Positions 7,157 through 16,256 of a DNA stretch of 64,000 nucleotides are shown piece after piece. The position numbers and the translations under genes are program-made. How positions within the stretch are numbered: position 1 is the stretch's first letter; each line of letters begins with the position of its first letter. The DNA is from 2-02-FULL-55-14 sp964534125 (GTDB taxonomy: Bacteria > Bacteroidota > Ignavibacteria > UBA10030): contig CAZHOJ010000009.1 in NCBI GenBank assembly GCA_964534125.1, positions 72,541 to 136,540 of the forward strand. The letters are read 5' to 3'. A model generated the notes under the pieces. The model made no database searches. It was not told where the DNA came from and saw only the letters and a program-made list of their open reading frames with translations.

Positions 7157-10100
7157 CTACTTTTTATCGTAGGGTGGCGGGGGTACGAGTCTGGGCGGGT
7201 TCTTCTCCAGCAGCTTCATCACTTCCTCTATCCCCCTGTTCAACTGCTGGTCTTCGCCCGCGAATTCCTTCGCCGGATCGTTCTCCACCCGTATGTCCGG
7301 CTCGACCCCCTTCCCCTCCATGATCCATTCCTTTCCCTCGAGGTCGTACCGCGAGAACTCAGGCTTGTTCAGGTACCCACCGTCCAGCAGAGGGAGGCTT
7401 CCCCGGATGCCGACAACCCCGCCCCATGAGCGCTTCCCGATAACAGGGCCGATCGCGTACTGTTTGAACCGGTAGGCAACGATGTCACCATCCGACGCGG
7501 AAAATTCGTCGAGAAGCATCACCTTCGGGCCGACATGTGTTCCGCCGGGATCGAAGGACGGAGTTGCATTCCGCGCGATGCCGATCATGGCCGCCTCGCG
7601 GCGGAGCCGCTCGATGATCATCGGTGAGACGTTCCCTCCGCCATTGCCCCGTACGTCGATGATGAGAGCCTCCTTGCGGAGCTGCGGATAGTAGTATTTC
7701 ACGAACTCGTTCAGGCCGTTCACCCCCATATCAGGGATGTGGATGTACCCGACCCGCCCGTTCGTGGCTTTTGACACCTTGCCGATATTATCCTCGACCC
7801 ACTTGAAATAGTACAGCTGCTGCTCATTCTCCGTCGGAACGATGACGACCTTCCTGCTACCGCTCTCAGAGGCCTTCCCGTTGACGGTCAGTGTGACCTG
7901 CTTCCCGGCCTTGCCCACGAATGCAATGAACAGATCGGCCATCGTGTTTGTCGGTTTGCCGTCGACGCCGACGATGTATTCGCCCTCCTTGACATCGACG
8001 CCGATGTCTGTCAGCGGTGACCGAAGGTCCGATTCCCAGTTCTGCCCTTTGAGGATCGTTGTGATGCGATAGTACCCGCTCGAGACATCCCGCTCCACCT
8101 TGGCTCCGAGCAGGCCGAGAGGGATCCTGCCCGGCTTGGGGTAGTCGCCCCCGCCCACGTAGGTGTGGCCGAGGTTCAGTTCCCCGATGAGTTCTCCGAT
8201 GACGTAGGTCAGGTCGGTCCGGTGGTTGACATGCTCCACCAGCGGCCTGTATCGCTCGCCCATCAGCTTCCAGTTGACGCCATGAAGGTTCGGGTCGTAC
8301 ACGAAGTCGCGCATCTGTCGCCATGATTCCTCGAAGATCTGCTTCCATTCGGCCCTTCGGTCAAGGGTGACCTTCATGTCCGAGAGGTTCAGTTTGTCCT
8401 TGACCGTGGCTTTCCCGGAAGGAAGGTCGATGATGGCATATGCATTGCCGTCCATCCCGACGAGCATCTTCTTTCCATCTGCGGAGATCTCGTAGCCGGT
8501 GTACTCTCCGACCTCTGTCTCTTCCTCCTTCTTGAAATCGTACATCATCAGGGAGGATTTCGAATCTCCGGAACCCCGCTTCATGTAGAAGACCTTGTCG
8601 CCGGCCGACTGGATGTTCCAGTACCGGGCTGGTTTTGCAGGCATCTCCGCTATCCGGTCCTGGATACCCTCAAGATCGACGATGATATCCTTTGTCTTCT
8701 CCGTCTTCTCGTCTTTCGTCTTGTCATCCTTCTTCTTCTCAACCTCCACTTCGTCGCTCTTCGGTGCGAACGGTGATGCGGTGGCCTTCGCGATCGTCAC
8801 GAGGTAGATCTGGGCCATGTCAGTGTAGGCATGGTTCCATTCCGTCCAGCTGTACGTGGGGCTGAAAGAGCGGTTCGACACGAAGAACAGATACTTCCCG
8901 TCCGCACTGAAGGAGGGGGAGGTCGACGAGAACCATCCACGGGTGACGGGGGTGGTCGTCTTCGCGGAGAGGGAATACAGATACACGGTCGTCATCTGCT
9001 CCTCTTCCTGGCGGGCAAAGGCGATCCACTTGCTGTCCGGCGACCACACCGCACCGGCGAATTCCCATGCCGTGGCCTGGTTTACGAGAGTGATCTCCTT
9101 CGAGCCGACGTCCACGTACTGGAGACGGAGTTTCTTGTCGGACCATAGGATCCGCTTACTGTCGGGCGACCACAGGAGGGCATACTTATAGACATCGGCG
9201 CCGCGCGTGAGCTGCACGGGCGGCGTAAGGCCGTCCTGTGCCTGGATGTAGATCTCGTCCTCGCCGGTGGCATCGGAAATGAAGGCGATCGACTTGCCGT
9301 CAGGAGACCATTTGGAATCCCGCTCATGCACACCGGGCGTGCCGGTGAGGTTTCGGGTGGGTCCGTCCTTTGCGGGCACCGTGAACACATCCCCCCGGGC
9401 GCCGAACAGCGCGCGATTCCCGTCCGGCGAGATCTCGAAGTTGGTCACGCTCTTGCTCACATCGATGAGCCCGCCCCGGCCGCTGACGAAGTCCTCGTGG
9501 ATCTGGACCGTCAGCTTTGTCACGGTCCCGGTCGCAAGATCGAGTGTGTGCAGGTATCCGCCGTTCTCGAACACGATAGCCTTGTCGCCGATGGAGGGGA
9601 ACTTGACGTCGTACTCCGTGAACGAGGTCATCTTCGTTGTCTGGCCGGTCGGGAAGTCGTACTGGTAGATATTCATCCGTTTGTTCTCGTCACGGTCGGA
9701 CACAAAATACACCGCGTTCCCGCTCCACATAGGGATGATGTCCTGCGCCGGATCGTCGGTGATCTTCACGGTCTGCTTCGTCGCGAAGTCATACACCGAG
9801 ATGTCGTCCGCCTGGCCTCCACGGTACCGTTTCCACGTCCTGAACTCGCGGAACACCTGATTGTAGGCGAGCTTCTTTCCATCGGGCGAGTAGGAAGCGA
9901 AGCCGCCCCTGGGGAGGGGAAGCTGCTGTGGCATGTCGCCGTCCACGGAGGCGAGGAACAGCTGGCCGATGAAGGAGTTCGGCTCGATCATCCGGGAGCG
10001 GAACAGGATCGTCTTGTCGTCCCGCCAGCCGATGACGATATTGTTCGGCCCCATCCGGTCGGAGACATCGTCGCGTCCGAGGGTTGCTGTGTACGTGAGC

Positions 10101-10405
10101 CGCGTCGGTACGCCGCCGGAGGAGGGCATCAGATAGACCTCGGTGTTGCCGTCGTACTGGCCGGTGAAGGCGATCCACCTGCCGTCGGACGAGAATCGTG
10201 CGAAGAGCTCATAGCCGACGTCGTTCGTCAGCTTGCGCGCTGTTCCGCCGGTCGACGGGACGGTGTACAGATCGCCGGCATAGCTGAACACGACCTGTTC
10301 GCCGTGGATGGCCGGGAAGCGGAGGAGCCGGGCGTCAACATTCGGTTGTGCGGTTGCCGCGGTGAAGGATGCAGCACACAGCAGCAGGAGAGTGAAACGG
10401 TTCAT
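7157..10405 (-). CDS. Tricorn-like S41 family peptidase, exported
   Basis: A 1082-aa protein with a cleavable signal peptide (MNRFTLLLLCAASFTAATAQ). Residues about 25-340 and 340-560 form two WD40/TolB-like beta-propeller regions, with repeats of the kind FSPDGKWIAF and DSKRILWSD. A Lys/Glu-rich insert lies near 560-590. A tricorn C1 helical region follows (RQMRDFVYDPNLHGVNW), then a PDZ domain (about 770-860) and the S41 catalytic domain. The nucleophile motif EFSASDGD places the serines at 969 and 971, and LNLGHTYVGGGDY carries the His. It degrades peptides in the periplasm or outside the cell. Length and order match bacterial tricorn homologues. A probable terminator structure follows on its strand. 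Confidence 0.93.
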   Translation of the reverse strand: MNRFTLLLLCAASFTAATAQPNVDARLLRFPAIHGEQVVFSYAGDLYTVPSTGGTARKLTNDVGYELFARFSSDGRWIAFTGQYDGNTEVYLMPSSGGVPTRLTYTATLGRDDVSDRMGPNNIVIGWRDDKTILFRSRMIEPNSFIGQLFLASVDGDMPQQLPLPRGGFASYSPDGKKLAYNQVFREFRTWKRYRGGQADDISVYDFATKQTVKITDDPAQDIIPMWSGNAVYFVSDRDENKRMNIYQYDFPTGQTTKMTSFTEYDVKFPSIGDKAIVFENGGYLHTLDLATGTVTKLTVQIHEDFVSGRGGLIDVSKSVTNFEISPDGNRALFGARGDVFTVPAKDGPTRNLTGTPGVHERDSKWSPDGKSIAFISDATGEDEIYIQAQDGLTPPVQLTRGADVYKYALLWSPDSKRILWSDKKLRLQYVDVGSKEITLVNQATAWEFAGAVWSPDSKWIAFARQEEEQMTTVYLYSLSAKTTTPVTRGWFSSTSPSFSADGKYLFFVSNRSFSPTYSWTEWNHAYTDMAQIYLVTIAKATASPFAPKSDEVEVEKKKDDKTKDEKTEKTKDIIVDLEGIQDRIAEMPAKPARYWNIQSAGDKVFYMKRGSGDSKSSLMMYDFKKEEETEVGEYTGYEISADGKKMLVGMDGNAYAIIDLPSGKATVKDKLNLSDMKVTLDRRAEWKQIFEESWRQMRDFVYDPNLHGVNWKLMGERYRPLVEHVNHRTDLTYVIGELIGELNLGHTYVGGGDYPKPGRIPLGLLGAKVERDVSSGYYRITTILKGQNWESDLRSPLTDIGVDVKEGEYIVGVDGKPTNTMADLFIAFVGKAGKQVTLTVNGKASESGSRKVVIVPTENEQQLYYFKWVEDNIGKVSKATNGRVGYIHIPDMGVNGLNEFVKYYYPQLRKEALIIDVRGNGGGNVSPMIIERLRREAAMIGIARNATPSFDPGGTHVGPKVMLLDEFSASDGDIVAYRFKQYAIGPVIGKRSWGGVVGIRGSLPLLDGGYLNKPEFSRYDLEGKEWIMEGKGVEPDIRVENDPAKEFAGEDQQLNRGIEEVMKLLEKNPPRLVPPPPYDKK

Positions 10406-10753
10406 GGGATCATCCTTTCTCGATGAGATGCAGAATGGTCAAATAACAAAGGATACGGTGAAAGGAGAGGGCCGGTTTCGTCCTTTTCTCTAGGAACTGT
10501 CCGGGAGAAGAGCTATATTGAAGAGTTGCGATTCGCAACCGCCGCTTTGGTGCCTCGGTATCGAAAGCGGATCACGGATTGCTCTCCGTTGAAATGAAGC
10601 TACGGTATCGTAGGGACACATGCACGCCGCCCGGCATCGGGCTGCTGCACGGACACTTCTCGCGTTCTCACGCGTAAGACTCCACCCGCTCGCCACCCAT
10701 CTTTCATCTCCGCAGCGCGATTCACCTTTTACACCATTCTTCAAGGAAGGCTC
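10406..10753. other. Divergent promoter region and long 5' leader of the helicase gene
   Basis: No gene is seen here. On the plus strand TATATT at 10514-10519 could be a -10 element, though its -35 is weak. This would give a leader of over 200 nt before the helicase ATG at 10754. Long leaders are typical of cold-shock DEAD-box helicase genes. The AAGGAAGG ribosome binding site lies at the end of the region. Confidence 0.4.
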
Positions 10754-12160
10754 ATGCCTTTTACTGCACTCGGTCTCTCAGACCGCATAACCCGGGGCGT
10801 CGATGCATCCGGGTACACAACACCAACACCCATTCAGAACCTCGCCATTCCGCGAATTCTGACGGGACGCGACATCATCGGATGCGCCCAGACGGGCACC
10901 GGAAAGACGGCGGCATTCGTGCTCCCGCTCCTCGACATCCTGAGCAGGTCGACCAAAACGAAGGGCAGGACCCCTGTCCGTTCGCTCATTCTTGCTCCCA
11001 CGCGGGAGCTCGCCCTTCAGGTCGAAGAGTCCATAACGACCTACGGAAAGTTCACCAACATCACCAGCACCGCTGTCTTCGGCGGTGTCAGCATGGACAA
11101 TCAGATCAAACGCCTCCAGCGCGGCGTCGATGTGGTCGTGGCCACCCCCGGCCGGCTGCTGGACCATCTTGAGCGGAAGACGATCGACCTGTCGCAGGTC
11201 AGCGTTCTTGTGCTCGACGAGGCGGACCGCATGTTCGATATGGGCTTCATCAAGGACGTACGGAGGATCATCGCATACATCCCCGGGGATCGTCAAACGC
11301 TCCTGTTCTCCGCGACGATGTCGAAGGAGATCCAGGACCTCGTCCGCAGTGTTCAGAGGGATGCCGAGCTGGTCGAAGTGGGACTCCGGACCCGTCCCGC
11401 GGACACGGTCTCACAGGAATTCTATGATGTGAAGCACGCAGCGAAGATGGACCTGCTGAATCACCTCCTTCGGTCGAAGGAGACCGGAAGCGTCCTCATC
11501 TTCTCCCGGACCAAACACAACGCAGACAAGATCTGCAAGAGGCTGACACGGGCGGGATTCCTGGCCGTTGCCATTCACTCGAACCGGACGCAGGCCCAGC
11601 GGCAGCGGGCACTTGCCGGCTTCAAGCAGGGTGAGTACCGCATCCTGGTCGCGACGGACATCGCCGCACGCGGCATCGATGTCGATGGCATCTCGCATGT
11701 CATCAACTATGATACGCCGGTCTTTGCGGAGGACTACATTCACCGCATCGGACGCACAGGAAGGGCGGAGGCTGTCGGGTCCGCGATCACGTTCGTCTCA
11801 GAGCGTGAACAGGATGCCCTCAAACGCATCGAACGTTTTATCGGAAAGAAGCAGCGCCTGCTTCCTTCGGACATGGTCGTTCCGATGGAAAAGGATGCGC
11901 CCGTCAGAACAGGCGGCTCCGCCGGTCCTGTCGAGCACCGTCGTGGCGGACAATCCCGCCCGGCGGGATATGCCGGTCGCAAAAAGGGCAATCCTCAGCA
12001 GCGGACCACGCAGGGCCAGAAGAACGGAAGACCGGCACAGCGCCGGCCGCGTCGGGTCACTGAACCGGCCCCTGTGAAGGAGAAGGACTGGCGAGGACTC
12101 GTCGATCAGATAGAAAAGGATACGATGGGGAAACGCATCGCCCGGTTCTTCCGCGGCTGA
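10754..12160 (+). CDS. rhlE: DEAD-box ATP-dependent RNA helicase, RhlE-like
   Basis: A 468-aa RNA helicase. All core motifs are visible in order: Q motif (YTTPTPIQNLAIP), motif I AQTGTGKT, Ia PTRELALQV, Ib ATPGRLLD, II DEAD (VLDEADRMFDMGF), III SAT, IV LIFSRTKHNADK, V ARGIDVDGISHVINYD, VI HRIGRTGRA. After residue about 380 comes a basic Arg/Gly/Gln-rich tail typical of the RhlE group, which binds structured RNA in ribosome assembly and RNA decay. The start is supported by AAGGAAGG upstream. It is a single gene, followed by a hairpin at 12191. Assignment to RhlE over CsdA/DbpA rests on length and tail. Confidence 0.93.
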   Translation: MPFTALGLSDRITRGVDASGYTTPTPIQNLAIPRILTGRDIIGCAQTGTGKTAAFVLPLLDILSRSTKTKGRTPVRSLILAPTRELALQVEESITTYGKFTNITSTAVFGGVSMDNQIKRLQRGVDVVVATPGRLLDHLERKTIDLSQVSVLVLDEADRMFDMGFIKDVRRIIAYIPGDRQTLLFSATMSKEIQDLVRSVQRDAELVEVGLRTRPADTVSQEFYDVKHAAKMDLLNHLLRSKETGSVLIFSRTKHNADKICKRLTRAGFLAVAIHSNRTQAQRQRALAGFKQGEYRILVATDIAARGIDVDGISHVINYDTPVFAEDYIHRIGRTGRAEAVGSAITFVSEREQDALKRIERFIGKKQRLLPSDMVVPMEKDAPVRTGGSAGPVEHRRGGQSRPAGYAGRKKGNPQQRTTQGQKNGRPAQRRPRRVTEPAPVKEKDWRGLVDQIEKDTMGKRIARFFRG

Positions 12161-12190
12161 CGATCCCGCTTCGGTCTTGAGCGGTACTGC

Positions 12191-12219
12191 AGGAGCCGGA
12201 CCCCCACGGGCCGGCTCCT
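12191..12219 (+). terminator. Hairpin after the helicase gene
   Basis: A 9-bp perfect stem AGGAGCCGG / CCGGCTCCT lies 30 nt after the stop. There is no strong T-run, so termination efficiency is uncertain. Confidence 0.5.
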
Positions 12220-12241
12220 CGCATTTCAACCCCCTCCCCCT

Positions 12242-12290
12242 GCATCTGTCTTCTCCCTTCTGTCTACTGCCCACTGAGTACTGTCATCTC
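12242..12290. repeat. Degenerate heptamer tandem repeat (CAGTNNN type, inverted)
   Basis: Seven 7-base units read GCATCTG, TCTTCTC, CCTTCTG, TCTACTG, CCCACTG, AGTACTG, TCATCTC. On the minus strand this is a CAGTNNN-like array, matching the one at 6925-6959. Confidence 0.75.
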
Positions 12291-12353
12291 TTCCCCGTTT
12301 TCCCCATCTTTCGGGGAGACATCTTCCACAATCTTCTCGTATGTTCCTGAACC

Positions 12354-12722
12354 ATGTATACAGTCAAAGTCCAGCTTGAGTTCTCTGCGGGGCACACGAT
12401 CCGCGGGTATAAGGGGGTCTGTTCAAGGCCCCACGGCCATAACTGGAAGGTCATTGTCGAGGCCGTAACGCCGGCCCTCGACGACCTCGGCATGAGCATC
12501 GATTTCTACGCTCTGCAGAAGGCCACGCAGGAGATCATCGACATCTACGATCACCGCGACATGAACCAGATCGCGCCCTTCGATGCGGTGAATCCCACCT
12601 CGGAGAACATCGCAAAGTTCTTCTATGGCGAGCTCAGGAAGAAGCTTACAGAGCCGGTGCGCATCAGCGCTGTGACCATCTACGAGACCGACGCATACTC
12701 GGCGACCTACTCGGAACCATGA
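12354..12722 (+). CDS. queD: 6-carboxy-5,6,7,8-tetrahydropterin synthase QueD
   Basis: A 122-aa member of the 6-pyruvoyl-tetrahydropterin synthase fold. It converts 7,8-dihydroneopterin triphosphate to 6-carboxytetrahydropterin, the second step towards queuosine. The zinc histidines are seen in FSAGHTI and in PHGHNW. The catalytic segment DDLGMSIDF and the substrate residues in YDHRDMNQ and NPTSENIA are present. The length is normal. First gene of a four-gene operon: its stop overlaps the queE start by 4 nt (ATGA), implying translational coupling. No folE is in the window. Confidence 0.95.
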   Translation: MYTVKVQLEFSAGHTIRGYKGVCSRPHGHNWKVIVEAVTPALDDLGMSIDFYALQKATQEIIDIYDHRDMNQIAPFDAVNPTSENIAKFFYGELRKKLTEPVRISAVTIYETDAYSATYSEP

Positions 12723-13375
12723 GCGACAGCGTCCAGACGCTGAATATCAGCGAGATCTTCTTCAGCATCCAGGGGGAATCGACCCGGGCAGGCCTTCCGT
12801 GCACGTTCGTGCGGCTGACGGCCTGCGACCTCAGGTGCGTCTGGTGCGACACGCCATATGCCTTCCACGGCGGAGAGCGCATGAGCATCGATGCTATCCT
12901 GCAACGGATCGCTGGCTATGGATGCCGGCTCGTCGAGGTCACGGGGGGAGAGCCCTTGCTGCAGGCTGCGGTCCATGAGCTCGTCCGGCGCTTGTGCGAT
13001 GACGGATATGAGGTCCTCATCGAGACCGGCGGACATCTCGACATCTCACCCGTGGACGACCGCGCAACGGTCATCATGGACATCAAATGCCCGGGAAGCG
13101 GGATGGGGGACCGGAACAGGTGGGAGAATCTGCAGGCGTTACGGCCCGGAGATGAGGTGAAGTTCGTCCTTGCCGACCGGCGGGACTATGAATGGGCGAG
13201 GGAGATCGTCCGGGAGCGCCTCCAGGGCGGCCCGCGGACGGTCCTGTTCTCGCCCGTATTCGGCATGCTGGACAACGGGAAGCTGTCGGAGTGGATCCTC
13301 GAGGACCGGCTCTCCGTGCGCTTCCAGGTCCAGCTGCACAAGTATATCTGGGACCCAGACAGGAGAGGAGTATGA
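12719..13375 (+). CDS. queE: 7-carboxy-7-deazaguanine synthase QueE (radical SAM)
   Basis: A 218-aa radical SAM enzyme that contracts 6-carboxytetrahydropterin to 7-carboxy-7-deazaguanine. The N-terminal FFSIQGESTRAGLPCTFVRL is the QueE signature. The cluster Cys triad appears as CDLRCVWC (CxxxCxxC), followed by DTPYAF. VTGGEPLLQ is the GGE SAM motif. QueE proteins of this type use a minimal SAM barrel, consistent with the length. It overlaps queD and queF by 4 nt at each end. Confidence 0.95.
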   Translation: MSDSVQTLNISEIFFSIQGESTRAGLPCTFVRLTACDLRCVWCDTPYAFHGGERMSIDAILQRIAGYGCRLVEVTGGEPLLQAAVHELVRRLCDDGYEVLIETGGHLDISPVDDRATVIMDIKCPGSGMGDRNRWENLQALRPGDEVKFVLADRRDYEWAREIVRERLQGGPRTVLFSPVFGMLDNGKLSEWILEDRLSVRFQVQLHKYIWDPDRRGV

Positions 13376-13740
13376 CCGACCCCGCATCGAAACTTGAGGT
13401 ATTCGACAACGCGTTTCCCAAGCGAGACTACACCATCACGATCACACAGCCGGAATTTACGTCCGTCTGTCCGAAGACCGGGCTGCCGGACTTTGGCACC
13501 ATCTCCATCAGGTACATCCCGGACCGGAAATGTGTCGAGCTGAAGTCGCTCAAGTATTACTTTCTTGAGTTCCGGAACAGAGGCATCTTCTACGAGATGG
13601 TCACCAATCAGATCCTCGACGATCTTGTCTCAGCCCTTCATCCTCGGTGGATGGAAGTGCGGGGCGATTTCACGGCCCGGGGCGGCATCTCAACATCGGT
13701 GACGGTCGTGCATGAGAAGAAGAAAGGCACGTCACGATGA
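13372..13740 (+). CDS. queF: NADPH-dependent 7-cyano-7-deazaguanine reductase QueF
   Basis: A 122-aa unimodular (type I) QueF, which reduces preQ0 to preQ1. The start is the ATG at 13372, overlapping the queE stop with GGAGAGGAG upstream; a longer in-frame extension would run through queE and is rejected. The active-site Cys lies in TSVCPKTGLPDFG. The family QueF motif reads ELKSLKYY where most members have ESKSLKLY. The catalytic Glu/His region (FTARGGIST, preceded by HPRWMEVRGD) is present. Overlaps queC by 4 nt. Confidence 0.95.
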   Translation: MTDPASKLEVFDNAFPKRDYTITITQPEFTSVCPKTGLPDFGTISIRYIPDRKCVELKSLKYYFLEFRNRGIFYEMVTNQILDDLVSALHPRWMEVRGDFTARGGISTSVTVVHEKKKGTSR

Positions 13741-14441
13741 CAGGACGACCGCTCGCAGTCGTGCTGGCCAGTGGTGGCATGGATAGCTGTGTCACGACGG
13801 CCATCGCCGCGCAGACGCATGATCTCGCCATGCTCCACCTGACCTACGGACAGCGGACGCAGCAGCGGGAGCTGCGGTCGTTCCACGGTCTCGCTGATCA
13901 TTTTAAGGCGAAGAAACGGCTGATCGTGGACGTGAGTCATCTCGGAAAGATCGGTGGCTCAAGTCTGACAGACCGGTCCATGGAGGTGAAGCGGGCGGAC
14001 CCTGAGAAGCTCTTCAAGCCGAACAAGGACGAGATCCCGTCATCCTATGTGCCGTTCCGGAACGCGACATTCCTATCCATCGCGACGAGCTGGGCCGAGG
14101 TCGTGCATGCAGAACGGATCTTCATCGGTGCGGTTGAGGAGGATGGTTCCGGCTATCCCGATTGCAGGAGGGAGTTCTACGAAGCCTTCGACCGTGTGAT
14201 ACAACTCGGGACAAGGCCGGGTTCCGGCATACGTATCGAAACACCTGTCATCGGCATTCCGAAGTCAGAAATTGTCAAACGAGGCATCGAGCTGCAAGCT
14301 CCGTTCCACCTGACATGGTCGTGCTATCAGAATGACGAGCGTGCCTGCGGCGTGTGCGACAGTTGCGCGCTACGGCTGAGAGCATTCCGCGTCGCCGGCG
14401 TCGACGATCCGCTCCCCTACGCGAATAAACCCTCCTATTAG
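13737..14441 (+). CDS. queC: 7-cyano-7-deazaguanine synthase QueC
   Basis: A 234-aa ATP-dependent amidotransferase-like enzyme that turns 7-carboxy-7-deazaguanine plus ammonia into preQ0. The PP-loop is ASGGMDSCV, where most QueC proteins have SGGxDS. The C-terminal zinc site is CYQNDERACGVCDSCALR, giving four Cys. YVPFRNATFLS is a further family hallmark. It is the last gene of the operon, so the cluster supplies everything from dihydroneopterin triphosphate to preQ1. Transfer into tRNA (tgt, queA, queG/queH) must be encoded elsewhere. Confidence 0.95.
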   Translation: MTGRPLAVVLASGGMDSCVTTAIAAQTHDLAMLHLTYGQRTQQRELRSFHGLADHFKAKKRLIVDVSHLGKIGGSSLTDRSMEVKRADPEKLFKPNKDEIPSSYVPFRNATFLSIATSWAEVVHAERIFIGAVEEDGSGYPDCRREFYEAFDRVIQLGTRPGSGIRIETPVIGIPKSEIVKRGIELQAPFHLTWSCYQNDERACGVCDSCALRLRAFRVAGVDDPLPYANKPSY

Positions 14442-14521
14442 CTCCGTCACACTGGCGCGCTTCTCGCGAGGATCCTCTTCAGGTCGGTCTCAGCGCAGAC
14501 CTGTGAACCGCCGCTGTCCTC

Positions 14522-16219
14522 CTATGATGGTCCATCACCGCCCTGCGATGGCCTGGTGATGGTTGTCGCTACGTCCTGCCGTGCACCTCGCTTCATCCTT
14601 CTCCGCGTAAAGAAAACTGATGTCCCCAGAAGCACCACGCCGAGCACAAGGAATGATATTACTCTGAAGGTCGTATCCAGCTGGATGATGCCGATGATGA
14701 GCACGTACAGTGCCGTCAGCATCAGTGTTGCGTGGCCCATCCAGCGGTACTTGTGAAGTGTCATCAGAGCGCTCAGAAGATAATACACGAGGGCAACCGC
14801 GACCCATGATAATGCCACATAATCCTGCGGAACGTAATGGTACAGGGAGTACGGGATGACGATGAATGCCGAGATGAGGTATGCATTGCGCATAACCTCT
14901 GTCTTCAGTTCGAGGTTCTTCCGTTGCCAGTTCAGGATCCTGGCGCTGATGAGTGCGACGATACCGAAGCCGAAACTGAACCCTGATTCCTGCTGTGCGA
15001 CAAGAAGATATCCCAGGAAAATGACAGTATAGATGAAGAAATTGACGACCACGATGAACCGTGACCGGAACCAGACGGCCGTCGCAACGACAACGAGGCT
15101 CTGAACCGAGAGCCATACGAACACTTCGGGGACCTCAAATGCCCTCAGAAGGGCGACAGTGAGTGCATGGTATCCCGCCATTGCGTAGAGAAAGGTCGAA
15201 TGCTTGCTCCGCTCCGCGATCCAGAAGGCGATCGCAAGAGCCATGAACGTCGCTGAGACGAGAGCATGCCAGAGAACGAAGTTCTGTCCGAATGAGGTGA
15301 AGGTGAGGAACAGCACACATGCGTATGCCCCTCCCGCATTGAGCAGAGCGGAAGCTCCGACCAGATAATCCTCTTCCCGCTTCCGTCGCCTGAGCGATCC
15401 AAAAGCGAATATGACCGAGGCCCCAAGCGGAATCATCAGGCTCCACTCGGGCGCTTCGGCTATTGCGAACGAGCCCGAGACGAACGGCTCTCCGACCGCC
15501 CAATTGAGAAAGGTCAGAACCGAGAGGATCATGCCCGCATAGTACACTCGTGTCCAGGTATGCCGGACATACAGGAACGACACGTAGCCGGCGAGGCCGA
15601 GCAGGCCCATCAGCATGACCGGGAAAGAATGGATCGCAGCGAGGGTCACGTATGCGAGCAGTGTGGCGAGGAGGGTGAGGTAGACCGAGCCGCGCCGGAT
15701 CGCCAGAACATAGGCAAGCACCGCCGAGGCGAGAAGGGGAACAAAAGACACGATCGAATCCGGCGGAAGCGTGGGGACGGGCGAGAAGTAGGTGAGCCTC
15801 AGCGAGGACAGATAGAGAAGAAGGACCGCCGCTCCTCTCATGTAGTTCGACAGGAGGGTGAGCGTCTCTTTCCACATCCGGGAAAGAATGAACAGTCCGC
15901 CGCCCAATACATATCCCAGCAACGGCAGGAGGACCTGAGGAAATCCTTCGAACGGAAGCGTCAGCAGGAAGGCGATGCCAAGAGCCAGCGCACCAATGCC
16001 GACCTTTGCGAACCAGCTTTGGCCCAGTTCATACTCGATCTCTTCTTCCCGTTCCTCATCCGATTTGGCTTTCTGCGTTGCGACGTCTGGTTCATCGTCT
16101 TCTGGGTCGGGACGTCTTTCGGGAGCCGGGGGAGCATCGATACCGAGGTGCTTCTCGATAGCGGCGATGCGCTGTTCCAGGCTCCTGATCGTCTCCGGGA
16201 GACGGTCATCCTGTTCCAT
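14522..16219 (-). CDS. DUF2339 family polytopic membrane protein
   Basis: A 565-aa protein. Residues 1-75 are cytoplasmic, with a short coiled coil (LPETIRSLEQRIAAIEKHLG) and an acidic linker. From about 78 onwards there are some 16-18 hydrophobic helices with short loops, ending in a basic tail. The N-terminal coiled coil followed by a large multi-helix bundle and the motif SWFAKVGIGALALGIAFLL fit the DUF2339 family, whose function is unknown. GGAGG lies 7 nt before the start. It follows the atypical receiver gene (16257-16640) on the same strand with a 37-nt gap, so the two are probably one operon. Confidence 0.8.
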   Translation of the reverse strand: MEQDDRLPETIRSLEQRIAAIEKHLGIDAPPAPERRPDPEDDEPDVATQKAKSDEEREEEIEYELGQSWFAKVGIGALALGIAFLLTLPFEGFPQVLLPLLGYVLGGGLFILSRMWKETLTLLSNYMRGAAVLLLYLSSLRLTYFSPVPTLPPDSIVSFVPLLASAVLAYVLAIRRGSVYLTLLATLLAYVTLAAIHSFPVMLMGLLGLAGYVSFLYVRHTWTRVYYAGMILSVLTFLNWAVGEPFVSGSFAIAEAPEWSLMIPLGASVIFAFGSLRRRKREEDYLVGASALLNAGGAYACVLFLTFTSFGQNFVLWHALVSATFMALAIAFWIAERSKHSTFLYAMAGYHALTVALLRAFEVPEVFVWLSVQSLVVVATAVWFRSRFIVVVNFFIYTVIFLGYLLVAQQESGFSFGFGIVALISARILNWQRKNLELKTEVMRNAYLISAFIVIPYSLYHYVPQDYVALSWVAVALVYYLLSALMTLHKYRWMGHATLMLTALYVLIIGIIQLDTTFRVISFLVLGVVLLGTSVFFTRRRMKRGARQDVATTITRPSQGGDGPS

Positions 16220-16256
16220 ACGGTACCTCCGATTGTGAGTGGGCGGGATCTTCGGT

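Noticed and set aside
9326..10426. 366-codon open frame antisense to the tricorn-like gene
   Set aside because: It is the shadow of a strongly supported gene in a GC-rich genome; the protein is Arg/His/Gly-rich without domain features.
12220..12353. Possible preQ1 riboswitch upstream of queD
   Set aside because: I looked for the preQ1-I hairpin and A-rich tail pattern and the larger preQ1-II layout; the region is pyrimidine-rich with a heptamer array and no matching structure.
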